From Clostridium sporogenes (GTDB taxonomy: Bacteria > Bacillota > Clostridia > Clostridiales > Clostridiaceae), in assembly GCF_001020205.1 (NCBI RefSeq), contig NZ_CP011663.1, positions 3,224,001 through 3,288,000 of the forward strand: DNA of 64,000 nt, in the 5' to 3' direction. Made by a program: the position numbers and the translations under genes. Below the pieces are notes generated by a model that saw only the letters and a program-made list of their open reading frames with translations, was not told the origin of the DNA and made no database searches. Positions 48,139-56,218 of this stretch are shown piece by piece; position 1 is the first letter of the stretch, and every line of letters starts with the position of its first letter.

Positions 48139-48385
48139 ATCCTCTGTCCTTTTACCTGAGAGTTTCATTTATAAATTACTTTTGGAAAACTTAATATAAT
48201 ATTCTCAATAAAAGTTTATTTATTAAAGATATTACAAAAGTAAATTAATAAACTTGCTCCTTCGGTGCTCTTTAAGAGTCTCTCCAGAGGCCCGTCCAGT
48301 AACGGTCTTCATCCTAATATTAGGAAACCTGAAAGATTAACTTCTTCGGTGTACAAAACTGTATCTCTCCCATTACCTTCATCCG
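48139..48385 (-). ncRNA. Tandem glycine riboswitch
   Basis: Minus strand shows two aptamers: first GGGAGAGA...CACCGAAGAAG...CTTTCAGG...GACCGTTACTGGACGGG, second CTGGAGAGAC...GCACCGAAGGAGCAAG...CTCTCAGGTAAAAGGACAGAGG. The second has an unusually long AT-rich insert (about 48168-48262) in its variable stem. Upstream of the AGCS symporter. Confidence 0.93.
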
Positions 48386-48471
48386 AACGACTATATTAAA
48401 TTGTTTTTTAGATTATAACATTTTATTTATAGAATAGTCAATAAATTAGGAAATTTTAAATTGTTAAATTA

Positions 48472-48501
48472 TTGACTGTCATATTAATTATGTGCTATTA
48501 T
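48472..48501 (+). promoter_or_regulatory. Promoter of a candidate small RNA
   Basis: TTGACT (48472-48477), 18-nt spacer, TATTAT (48496-48501) with extended TGC just upstream. No gene follows, only the short terminator-ended unit at 48508-48588. Confidence 0.6.
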
Positions 48502-48507
48502 GAAATT

Positions 48508-48588
48508 GTTATACAAGTACACTAAAAAACTCTAACAAATATAAACCCATTACTCCCCTCCGCATGTAAATGCGGATTTTTTTATTTT
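48508..48588 (+). ncRNA. Candidate C-rich small RNA
   Basis: Between a promoter at 48472-48501 and a strong terminator (CCGCAT-GTAA-ATGCGG, 48560-48575, then ATTTTTTTATTTTT). The transcript of about 75-80 nt has an unstructured C-rich tract ACTCCCCTCC (48552-48561) complementary to Shine-Dalgarno sequences, as in C-rich riboregulators of Firmicutes such as RsaE/RoxS. There is no ORF. It lies between the glycine riboswitch and helD. Sequence signals are good; existence and targets are inference. Confidence 0.5.
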
Positions 48589-48820
48589 TACGAAAACCCT
48601 AGTAATTTTAGGGCTGAGTTTAATTTTCTTATAAATAATCAAACTATTAGTCAGGGGCTTAAAATTATTTATTCAGGTCTATAATTAAATCTATCTTTCA
48701 TATTTAAATTTTCATCTCCTATGATTTCTAACTTTTAAAAATTCTAATATATAATATCGTTAAATTTTTGTCATCATTTTCTTAATTATAATAATTTTGT
48801 TAATTTCTTTTTACTATTTT

Positions 48821-51121
48821 TTATATTAATAGTTTAGTTATCTTGCCTTTATAAAAAATATACTCTTCATGCAATGCTCTTGTTAGAACTACATATAAAA
48901 TCTTTTTGTCTAATTCAGTCTCACTATAATTTTCTTCACTACAATCATAAATTATAGAACAATCAAATTCTAAACCTTTTGTTATATAGGATGGTATAAT
49001 TATTCTTTTAGGTAATATTTCATTATCTTTATCTACTATCTCCCATTGTTTCTCTTCTTTTAAATGTAAAAACTCTTTTAAACTTTCACACTGCTCATAA
49101 TCCTTGCAAATTATTGCTATTGTTTTATCTTCTTTTTTTTCTATAGTTTCAATGACACTATTTAATTTTTCATAAAAATCTTTTTCATCCTGGTACCGAA
49201 TCTTTTCTGGATATTTTCCATGACGTAACACTGCTTTAGCTGGCTGTAAATTATTTTTTTGTTTCCTTAGTACTTTATTTGCAAAATCTACTATTTCTAC
49301 CGTAGAACGATAACTTTGTTTTAAAGGAGTATATTCTCCTTCTTCATATACTTCTTTAATTAGTTTTTCCCAGTTATCTATGCCTTTATAATAATATATG
49401 CTTTGACCTAAATCGCCAACTATAGTGTATCCTCTAGCCTTTGAAAGCAATTTTAAAACATATAATTCCAGAGGACTATAATCTTGAGCCTCGTCTATGA
49501 CCATATGAGAAAATTTATAATTATCTACTCCATCTATATTAATTTTTAAATATAAGAGAGCTGCTAAATCTTCTTCATCTATTTTTTCTTTATTTGCATC
49601 CTCTTCTATTTTATTTTTCATATAATTAACTAAAGTCTCTGGTATTATTCCTGTTGTGGCATAATTTAAATTTTCTTCTTCCATATACATATCCCTATAC
49701 ACATAAACTATATCATCAATAAACCATTCTTTAATAGTTTCATTTAGTACTTCTTCTGCTTCTAATTTTATTTCTTGTTTCTTTTTATCTCTTTCTTCAT
49801 ATAATTTTATAACATTGTTTCTTTTTTCTTCCTCTTTATCTTCTTTATATTTTGATTTAACTTCTCTTATTTTTAAGATATACTCTTTATCTATGTCATT
49901 CCATACATTTTGAATCTTTGCATCTATTTTATTGTTTAAATATCTTTTTATTTCAATTTTTCTTTTATTTAAAGGAAGATGCTTTAAATCATTTTTATAA
50001 AGCCTTATTATTTCTCTAGAAGGAAATAATACATAGCCCTGTATTTTTATATCATCTATGAACATATCATTTAATTCTAAATATTTTATATATCTATCCA
50101 ACATTTTTTTATAAACTAAAGAACCCTTTATTTTACTAGTATTAGTTATAAATTTGTTTTCTTTACTATTTCTATTTTCTATAATTTTAGATAATTTTTC
50201 ATCTTTATCTATTATTTGATAATTAAAATTTAATATTTCTTTAGAAAGTTTATTAAAAGTGCTTTGCTTTACTTTGTCAACTCCTAAATTAGGAAGAACT
50301 TCAGATATGTAATCTAAAAACAATTTATTTGGAGCTAATATTACTATATCCTCTCCTGTAATTTTATTTTTATATTTATATAATAAGTAGGCTATTCTAT
50401 GAAGAGCTATTGTAGTTTTCCCTGAACCTGCAGAGCCTTGTATTATAAGTGGCTTATACATATCTGCTCTTATAATATCATTCTGTTCCTTTTGTATAGT
50501 TGAAACTATATCTTTTAGTTTGTTGCCTCTATTTTCTTCTAAGTTAATTTTTAAGAATTCATCTATTAAAGCATTTTCTCCATTTCGTTCATTTTCCTCA
50601 TTAAAATTTAATATAATCTCATTTATACCTTCATCAAAGGCATCTATTAGTTTTTGATTTTTTATAATAAACTTTCTTTTAAGTAAAAGTTCACCTTCTA
50701 TATTTCCAATAGGTGCTTTATAAGAAGCCTTCCCTTGTACACCACTATAATAAAGATCTGCTATAGGTGATCTCCAATCTACAACCATCTCTTCTTTATC
50801 TTCTTCATCTAATAAACCTACTTTTCCTATATAAAAACTTTCATTATCTTTTAATTTTTCCCTGAAATCGATTCTGGCAAAATAAGGTGCAGAAACTGAT
50901 GATTTATAAGAATTTAGATTCTTTTTATTTATGTGTAAAGAATTTTGAAGAGACTCTACTTCATAATTATATGCCCCTTTAGCTTCCTTATTTATTTCAT
51001 TTATTTTATTAGATATATGTTCTTCTCTTTCCTTTAAAGACGTTATTTTTTCTTCTATCCATTCGATACTTTCATTTAGTTTTTCTTTTTCAATATTAAA
51101 ACTTTCTTTTTCAATAGACAT
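48821..51121 (-). CDS. helD: HelD-type UvrD-like helicase / RNA polymerase recycling ATPase
   Basis: 766 residues. N-terminal coiled-coil arm (about 1-75), FARIDF and VVDWRSPIADLYYSG typical of HelD, Walker A GSAGSGKTT (229-237), Walker B VIDEAQDYSPLE, GDLGQSIYYYKG, LKQSYRSTVEIVDFA, and KGLEFDCSIIYD. HelD binds RNA polymerase and removes stalled complexes; some paralogues give rifampicin tolerance. ATG 51121 with AGGGAGGT. Monocistronic. Confidence 0.9.
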   Translation of the reverse strand: MSIEKESFNIEKEKLNESIEWIEEKITSLKEREEHISNKINEINKEAKGAYNYEVESLQNSLHINKKNLNSYKSSVSAPYFARIDFREKLKDNESFYIGKVGLLDEEDKEEMVVDWRSPIADLYYSGVQGKASYKAPIGNIEGELLLKRKFIIKNQKLIDAFDEGINEIILNFNEENERNGENALIDEFLKINLEENRGNKLKDIVSTIQKEQNDIIRADMYKPLIIQGSAGSGKTTIALHRIAYLLYKYKNKITGEDIVILAPNKLFLDYISEVLPNLGVDKVKQSTFNKLSKEILNFNYQIIDKDEKLSKIIENRNSKENKFITNTSKIKGSLVYKKMLDRYIKYLELNDMFIDDIKIQGYVLFPSREIIRLYKNDLKHLPLNKRKIEIKRYLNNKIDAKIQNVWNDIDKEYILKIREVKSKYKEDKEEEKRNNVIKLYEERDKKKQEIKLEAEEVLNETIKEWFIDDIVYVYRDMYMEEENLNYATTGIIPETLVNYMKNKIEEDANKEKIDEEDLAALLYLKINIDGVDNYKFSHMVIDEAQDYSPLELYVLKLLSKARGYTIVGDLGQSIYYYKGIDNWEKLIKEVYEEGEYTPLKQSYRSTVEIVDFANKVLRKQKNNLQPAKAVLRHGKYPEKIRYQDEKDFYEKLNSVIETIEKKEDKTIAIICKDYEQCESLKEFLHLKEEKQWEIVDKDNEILPKRIIIPSYITKGLEFDCSIIYDCSEENYSETELDKKILYVVLTRALHEEYIFYKGKITKLLI

Positions 51122-51333
51122 AATATACCTCCCTAAATATAAAGACGCCCTTAATATTTTAACATATTTACCACTATATTTTTAACTTTATTTAACTTTC
51201 TTAATTTATGATACTTTTAGAGAAGCATACTTTTTGAGCATATGAATTAAGATATTTTTAACCATATTCATAAAAAAATTAATACCACGTTTAAATCCAA
51301 AACCATACAATAATTTCATATAAATTCCATAAT

Positions 51334-51357
51334 AAAAAGACCTATTAAGGTCTTTTT
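51334..51357 (-). terminator. Terminator after mnmA
   Basis: AAAAAGACCT (51334-51343) pairs with AGGTCTTTTT (51348-51357), loop ATTA. The remaining gap 51122-51441 has no other feature I can support. Confidence 0.8.
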
Positions 51358-51441
51358 ATATAATAATTTTCCTTTGTAGATAACAAATTCTAACCTTTAG
51401 TTAAAGTTAAAACTTCATACATGTTAGACTAAGAACTCTGT

Positions 51442-52503
51442 TTATACTATTCCTTCAATTATTCCTCCCCCCACTAATATATCTTTATCATAAAATACTA
51501 CTGATTGTCCTTTGGTTATGGCTCTTTGTTTATTTTCAAATACTACTTTTACTTTATTATTTTCTAAAGGTATTATAGTGGCTTTAGACGGTTTAGCAGA
51601 ATATCTAACCTTAGCTTCTAATTCCATAGGTTTTTTTAATTTATCAAAAGGAATAAAATTTATATTTTTCGCTATTAACTCTGTACGAAAAATATCTTCT
51701 TCCTCTCCTATAACTACTTGATTAGTAATAGGATTTATATCAATTACATAGGCTGGTTTTCCTAAAGCAATACCAAGTCCTTTTCTTTGTCCTATCGTAT
51801 AATATATTATTCCTTTATGCTTTCCAATTATATTTCCTTCTTTATCAACGAAATTTCCCTCACTTATTTTCTTTTTATAATTTCTTTTTATAAATCCACC
51901 ATGATCATTATCTGGTATAAAACATATCTCTTGACTATCTTTTTTATTATATACATCTAATCCTATACTTTCAGCTATTTCTCTTATATGATCTTTTTTA
52001 TATTCACCACAAGGCATTATAGTTCTCTCTAGCTGATACTGTTTTAGATTATACATCATATACGTTTGATCTTTTTTATCATCTTCAGCTTTAACTATAA
52101 CTTTTCTTCCATTTCTTTCTTCTATTTTGCAATAGTGTCCTGTTGCCATAAAATCTGCTCCAAATTCTTTGGCTGCATTAAAAAAAGCTTCAAATTTTAT
52201 AGTTTTATTACAAGCTACACAAGGATTAGGAGTTCTACCACTTAAATATTCATCTATAAAATAATCAATAACATTATCTTTAAATTTCTTTTCAATATTT
52301 ATAACATGAAAGGGAATATTTAATTTTTCTGCTACCCTTCTAGCATCTTCTGCTGCTGATTTATTACAGTATTCTTCTCTATCATCTCTCCATAAATCCA
52401 TGTAAATACCGATTACATCATATCCTCTTTCTTTTAATATATAAGCAGATACAGAACTATCTACTCCTCCACTCATAGCTAATGCAACTGTCCCCTTTGA
52501 CAT
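51442..52503 (-). CDS. mnmA: tRNA-specific 2-thiouridylase
   Basis: Thiolates U34 of tRNA Lys, Glu and Gln. 353 residues: PP-loop SGGVDSS (11-17), catalytic Cys98 (PCVACNKTIKF), Cys194 (SQEICFIPD), YTIGQRKGLGIA, and C-terminal beta-barrel GQSVVFYD. ATG 52503 with AGGTGA. Promoter at 52551-52579, directly beside palindrome P1. No sulfur-donor cysteine desulfurase adjoins it here. Confidence 0.96.
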   Translation of the reverse strand: MSKGTVALAMSGGVDSSVSAYILKERGYDVIGIYMDLWRDDREEYCNKSAAEDARRVAEKLNIPFHVINIEKKFKDNVIDYFIDEYLSGRTPNPCVACNKTIKFEAFFNAAKEFGADFMATGHYCKIEERNGRKVIVKAEDDKKDQTYMMYNLKQYQLERTIMPCGEYKKDHIREIAESIGLDVYNKKDSQEICFIPDNDHGGFIKRNYKKKISEGNFVDKEGNIIGKHKGIIYYTIGQRKGLGIALGKPAYVIDINPITNQVVIGEEEDIFRTELIAKNINFIPFDKLKKPMELEAKVRYSAKPSKATIIPLENNKVKVVFENKQRAITKGQSVVFYDKDILVGGGIIEGIV

Positions 52504-52550
52504 TTTATCACCTAATTTCCTATTTTAATTCACAATAATTCAATATGATT

Positions 52551-52579
52551 ATTTTATTGTTACTACATACTTTTGTCAA
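52551..52579 (-). promoter_or_regulatory. Promoter of mnmA
   Basis: Minus strand TTGACA (52574-52579), 17-nt spacer, TAAAAT (52551-52556). The outer end of palindrome P1 starts 8 bp upstream of the -35. Confidence 0.8.
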
Positions 52580-52586
52580 CACTTAA

Positions 52587-52870
52587 GGAAATTACGACGT
52601 AAGGACTTTTAAAGGTTGAAAATTAAAACAAGAAATACTTTTGGTGGATAGATAGCTATAAAAATAAAGAATACTAATATTTTTGACCTAATATTTAAGC
52701 TAACGCTCTAATGCCACGTCCTGTGGCAACAAGGCTAAGTAAACGTCCTGTTTACTTCACGCTTAAATATTAGTTCACAAATAAAGTATTCTAATTATTT
52801 TTCTAGATATCTATTTTCCCTAAAAGCATTTCTTGTTTTAATACCTTTAAAAGTTGTTATAATAATTTCC
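52587..52870. repeat. Giant imperfect palindrome P1 (284 bp) with two-hairpin tip
   Basis: Left arm 52587-52700 and right arm 52761-52870 are reverse complements over about 112 bp with scattered mismatches, e.g. ACTTTTAAAGGT, ATTAAAACAAGAAAT, CTAATATTTAAGC in both. The tip (52701-52760) folds into two hairpins, GCCAC-GTCCT-GTGGC and AAGTAAAC-GTCCT-GTTTACTT, with the same pentaloop. Outer ends are GGAAATTA/TAATTTCC, as in P2. No ORF. As DNA it could extrude a cruciform; as RNA a very long hairpin. Confidence 0.9.
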
Positions 52871-53476
52871 TACTGGGAGAAAACCCGCAAAGGGATGATT
52901 TTGTTCCGCTACTATACACAAAATCTTTAATTATAATATTTATGTTAAGCTAATTATTGATTTAAAAATTATAAGATTAAATTTTAATTTAATATAGATG
53001 ACTTCAAAAAAGCCATAACGTAGCCGGAAATTAGTATTTAGTTTTATGTGAAAAATTTTAAGTTTAATTAAGCATAATTGGTGTAGCCATTCTAATTGAA
53101 TTGGAATTTATAGAGGAGGTAAGAAGTAAGGGTTAAGAGTTATGGATAAAATTCATAGAGTTTTTTATAGTTTAATATACTTATTAGCTATTACTTATTC
53201 ATAACCTATCCACTATTAAATTTGTTTGCTATCACAAATAGTTTAAATTGTAAGTACATACATTATAAATCTTATAAAAATATAGTCTTTTTACATGCTA
53301 CTGCATTAATTTTCTATCGAAAATTTTTTTGAATCCCTTACTGAAAAGAATATAAATAACTAAAAATTTTTAATATATCTATAAATCCATAAATATCCTA
53401 TAAAAGAAAATATAATTATGGATTTTACATAACAGAGTGGAGTAAAATCTTCCTCTTGTACCTCTCTTGCCCCATA
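52871..53476. other. Gene-free spacer between palindromes P1 and P2
   Basis: About 600 bp of AT-rich DNA with no open frame of useful length. Just after P1 is a short GGG-AGAAAA-CCC hairpin (52875-52886). A 20-codon frame at 53142-53204 has a purine-rich AGGAGGT too far upstream. I see no promoter-terminator pair that I trust. Confidence 0.6.
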
Positions 53477-53750
53477 GGAAATTATCTTTAAAGAGTTATG
53501 CTAACTTCAGCCTATTAAAAATAGGGATATGTGGCATAAAAGACATTTGAAAAAGCTTAGAGATTCTTATTTGTTTTTTGAAAATATATTAAGAAAAAAA
53601 TGATTGTTTGAGCGGTCAGCGAGTTTCATTTTTTTCAATATATTTTACAAAAAAAACAAATTGAAATCTCTTAGCGAATTGAGACGCCTTTGTAGCCACA
53701 TATCCCTTTTTAATAGGCTGTGGTATAACTTCCTTTAAGTTATAATTTCC
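53477..53750. repeat. Giant imperfect palindrome P2 (274 bp)
   Basis: Left arm 53477-53603 and right arm 53636-53750 are complementary. Shared blocks include CAGCCTATTAAAA, AGGGATATGTGGC, TTAGAGATT / AAGAGATTT, ATTTGTTTTTT, AAAATATATT and AAAAAAATGA. The tip (53604-53635) contains GAGCGGTCAGCGAG. Outer ends GGAAATTAT/ATAATTTCC match P1, though the interiors differ. It ends five bases from the stop of the rocB-like gene and could act as its terminator. Confidence 0.9.
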
Positions 53751-53754
53751 TTAT

Positions 53755-55383
53755 TTACTGTAGTATTTCCTTTAAGATATACATATACAATTCTGGAACT
53801 ATATCCATAGAATATGGGATATTTAATCTTTCTGTATATTTATGAAAATCCTTTCCAAAACCTCCAAATACTACAGATGGTATATCAAATTTCTTTAGCT
53901 CTTTTTCTGGAAAATTATATGTGTAACCTAATCCAGGCATATTTCCACAAATGCTTTCTATATTGAATTTTTCATCTAAACCTGTATAGCTTAAATCACT
54001 TATACCCATGAAAAAATTTTCCTTTTCTATATCTATATCATATTTTTCTTTTGCATAATTTCTCATATTATCTAATGAGTTTAATAAATTAGTGTATTTA
54101 GGATTTTCACTATCAAAATATCTATGTGGATAATAAGGTACATTGTATGCAATTACTATCATAGGTTGTTGATATTTATAGTGTTCAAAGGTCTCTTTTA
54201 TTATTTTTATTCCTATAGTTTGATTATCTAATTTTTCTTTTTTCCATTTTTCTATAGATTCTTCTATATGTTTTTGAAAATCTTTATTTTCCTTTAATAC
54301 TTCTTTATATAATTCTTCAAAGGTTATGATTTTAGGTTCTACATCTAAATCTGCTTCTAATTTACTTTCATATATTGCTTTATATTTTTTATAATTTTCT
54401 TTGATTATTTCAAGAGCATTATAAAAAGCTTCCTTTGCTATAGACTTTAATGTTTCCATGATTTCTTCTGGTGTCTTTTGTATAGTTAATAAATTATAAT
54501 AAGAATATGCATATACAGGATTTTGTACAGAATATAATTCTTTTAAATCTGATTGTTTTAAACAAACAGGTGGTGGTGTTATATCTTTTTCATATTTATC
54601 ACTTAGCTCTACATTATATTCCATGAGTTTATTTATTTCAGATACTAATAAATTAGGATTTAACCCTCCAAAAGGATTTCCTACATGAGTTGCTTTTCCT
54701 ACACAAAAGAAGGTTGGCATTATTTTTCCCACAGAGCCTATGTAGATTCTTTTAGCATCGTCTCCCTCATATTTAGGTATACAACATTCTGATAAAAATA
54801 AAGATTTAAAGTTATGCCCATCTTCTTTTAATTTAGATAAATAAGGTATTGCTCCTAACATTCCTTCTGAGTTACTTTCCTCTCCTGGTACTGCTAAAAA
54901 CAATATATTCCCTCTAAAGTCTCTATCTTTTGATAACTCTCTTATTAATTCTATATAAAGAGCTAGTCCATATTTCATATCTGCTGTGCCTCTACCAAAT
55001 ATCCACTCATTAGAATCCAAATCTTCTTTTGAATCCTGATCCAATACCAAATCTGATACTTTTCGGGTATACTCTTTATAATCAAAAGCTATATTTTTTA
55101 AAGTGCCAAATTCATCTATATCTACTACATCTAAATGTCCTGTTAATATTATTATATCCTTTGATGGTTTACTACCTTCTAATAATGCTGTTAAAAAGCA
55201 TCTGTTATGCATATCCCCTTCTATATTATGTATTTTTACATTACTCTTATTATTTTTAAAATAATCTATATCCATTAATATATTGTAGATTTCATCTACT
55301 GCTAAATTTTCTTTTTCTGTTCCTGATATACTAGGTATTTTTACTAATCTGTCTAAAGTTTTAAATATTTTATCTCTCATCAT
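53755..55383 (-). CDS. rocB: RocB-like M20 peptidase (arginine utilisation protein family)
   Basis: 542 residues. M20 core: TGHLDVVD (metal Asp), WIFGRGTADMKYGLA, VPGEESNSEGM (catalytic Glu), then a long insertion and C-terminal FGGFGKDFHKYTERLN. This length and layout match RocB of arginine/ornithine catabolism in Bacillus, whose exact reaction is unclear. ATG 55383 overlaps the stop of the preceding gene (TAATG), so the two are translationally coupled. Confidence 0.87.
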   Translation of the reverse strand: MMRDKIFKTLDRLVKIPSISGTEKENLAVDEIYNILMDIDYFKNNKSNVKIHNIEGDMHNRCFLTALLEGSKPSKDIIILTGHLDVVDIDEFGTLKNIAFDYKEYTRKVSDLVLDQDSKEDLDSNEWIFGRGTADMKYGLALYIELIRELSKDRDFRGNILFLAVPGEESNSEGMLGAIPYLSKLKEDGHNFKSLFLSECCIPKYEGDDAKRIYIGSVGKIMPTFFCVGKATHVGNPFGGLNPNLLVSEINKLMEYNVELSDKYEKDITPPPVCLKQSDLKELYSVQNPVYAYSYYNLLTIQKTPEEIMETLKSIAKEAFYNALEIIKENYKKYKAIYESKLEADLDVEPKIITFEELYKEVLKENKDFQKHIEESIEKWKKEKLDNQTIGIKIIKETFEHYKYQQPMIVIAYNVPYYPHRYFDSENPKYTNLLNSLDNMRNYAKEKYDIDIEKENFFMGISDLSYTGLDEKFNIESICGNMPGLGYTYNFPEKELKKFDIPSVVFGGFGKDFHKYTERLNIPYSMDIVPELYMYILKEILQ

Positions 55384-55880
55384 TAATTACAACTCCAATC
55401 TATATTTTCTACAAGGATTTGTACAAATTTTTGAAAATATTTTTCTTCAAGTTCTGTAAATCTTCCAAATTTTATACTATCTAAATCCAACACTCCTAAA
55501 ATTTTATCTTCTTTGATTATAGGGACTACTAATTCAGAGTTAGTTAAGCTATCACAAGCTATATGCCCTTCAAATTTATGTACATCATCTACTCTTTTAA
55601 CCGTCCTAGATGATACAGATGCTCCACACACACCTTTGCTTATATTTATTCTATTGCAGGCTGGCATTCCTTGAAATGGTCCTAAAACTAATTCTTCATC
55701 TTTCATTAAATAAAATCCTGCCCAATTTAAGTTATCTGTTAAAGCCATTATAATAGATGAAGCATTACTAAGATTTGTTATTACATCTTTTTCACCAAGT
55801 AATTGTCCCTTCAAAAATAAGAGCATGTTTTCATATTTTTGCTCTTGCGTTAATCCCTTAAACTCCTCTAACATAAACAA
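55383..55880 (-). CDS. GAF-domain free methionine-(R)-sulfoxide reductase
   Basis: 165 residues. GAF fold with the fRMsr catalytic set: Cys75 (GMPACNRI), Cys85 (KGVCGAS) and Cys109 (GHIACDS), plus LNWAGFYL and SELVVPI. Reduces free Met-R-sulfoxide, cytosolic. The start is TTG 55880, nine nt after GGGGGA; ATG 55874 is the alternative. First of a two-gene operon with rocB. Confidence 0.92.
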   Translation of the reverse strand: MFMLEEFKGLTQEQKYENMLLFLKGQLLGEKDVITNLSNASSIIMALTDNLNWAGFYLMKDEELVLGPFQGMPACNRINISKGVCGASVSSRTVKRVDDVHKFEGHIACDSLTNSELVVPIIKEDKILGVLDLDSIKFGRFTELEEKYFQKFVQILVENIDWSCN

Positions 55881-56218
55881 ATTTAATTTTCCCCCTTTTT
55901 ATTTATGATTTAAAGCTTTACATATTATAAAAAACTTAATATTGATATCTTTTAACATTAAATATATTTCTTTGGAAATAATTATTTTAATAAAGTGATT
56001 CTTATCTTCATTATATATTGTTATATTTATAACCTCAATTTATATATTGTATTATTTATCTTATTAACATTGAATATATTGAAGCGTAGCAAAGTTATTT
56101 TAAGAATTTATCTATATTGCTACCATATATACTTTAATTTTACATTTATTTTTTGTTATGATTTTTTATTATAAAAACTGTAATAGAAGATACACTATAT
56201 AAGAAGGAGTGAATTTTT
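55881..56218. other. Divergent intergenic region
   Basis: Holds promoters for the leftward reductase and rightward CorC gene. AT-rich; no riboswitch, repeat or credible small gene seen. Confidence 0.5.

Noticed and set aside
48498..48562. 13-codon minus-strand frame behind GGAGGGGAG, opposite the candidate small RNA
   Set aside because: The ribosome site is striking, but promoter and terminator signals are on the plus strand and the frame is only 13 codons.
52713..52757. Resemblance of P1 tip hairpins to two-hairpin riboswitch-like motifs (mini-ykkC, TwoAYGGAY)
   Set aside because: Loops read GTCCT on plus or AGGAC on minus; neither gives the ACGR or AYGGAY loop at the right position, and the pair sits on a giant palindrome.
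53142..53204. 20-codon frame between P1 and P2
   Set aside because: The ribosome-like AGGAGGT is about 20 nt upstream and the peptide has no recognisable feature.
52587..53750. Retron msr-msd or IS200/IS605-type guide RNA
   Set aside because: Long hairpins would fit, but no reverse transcriptase, TnpA or TnpB gene lies within the window.
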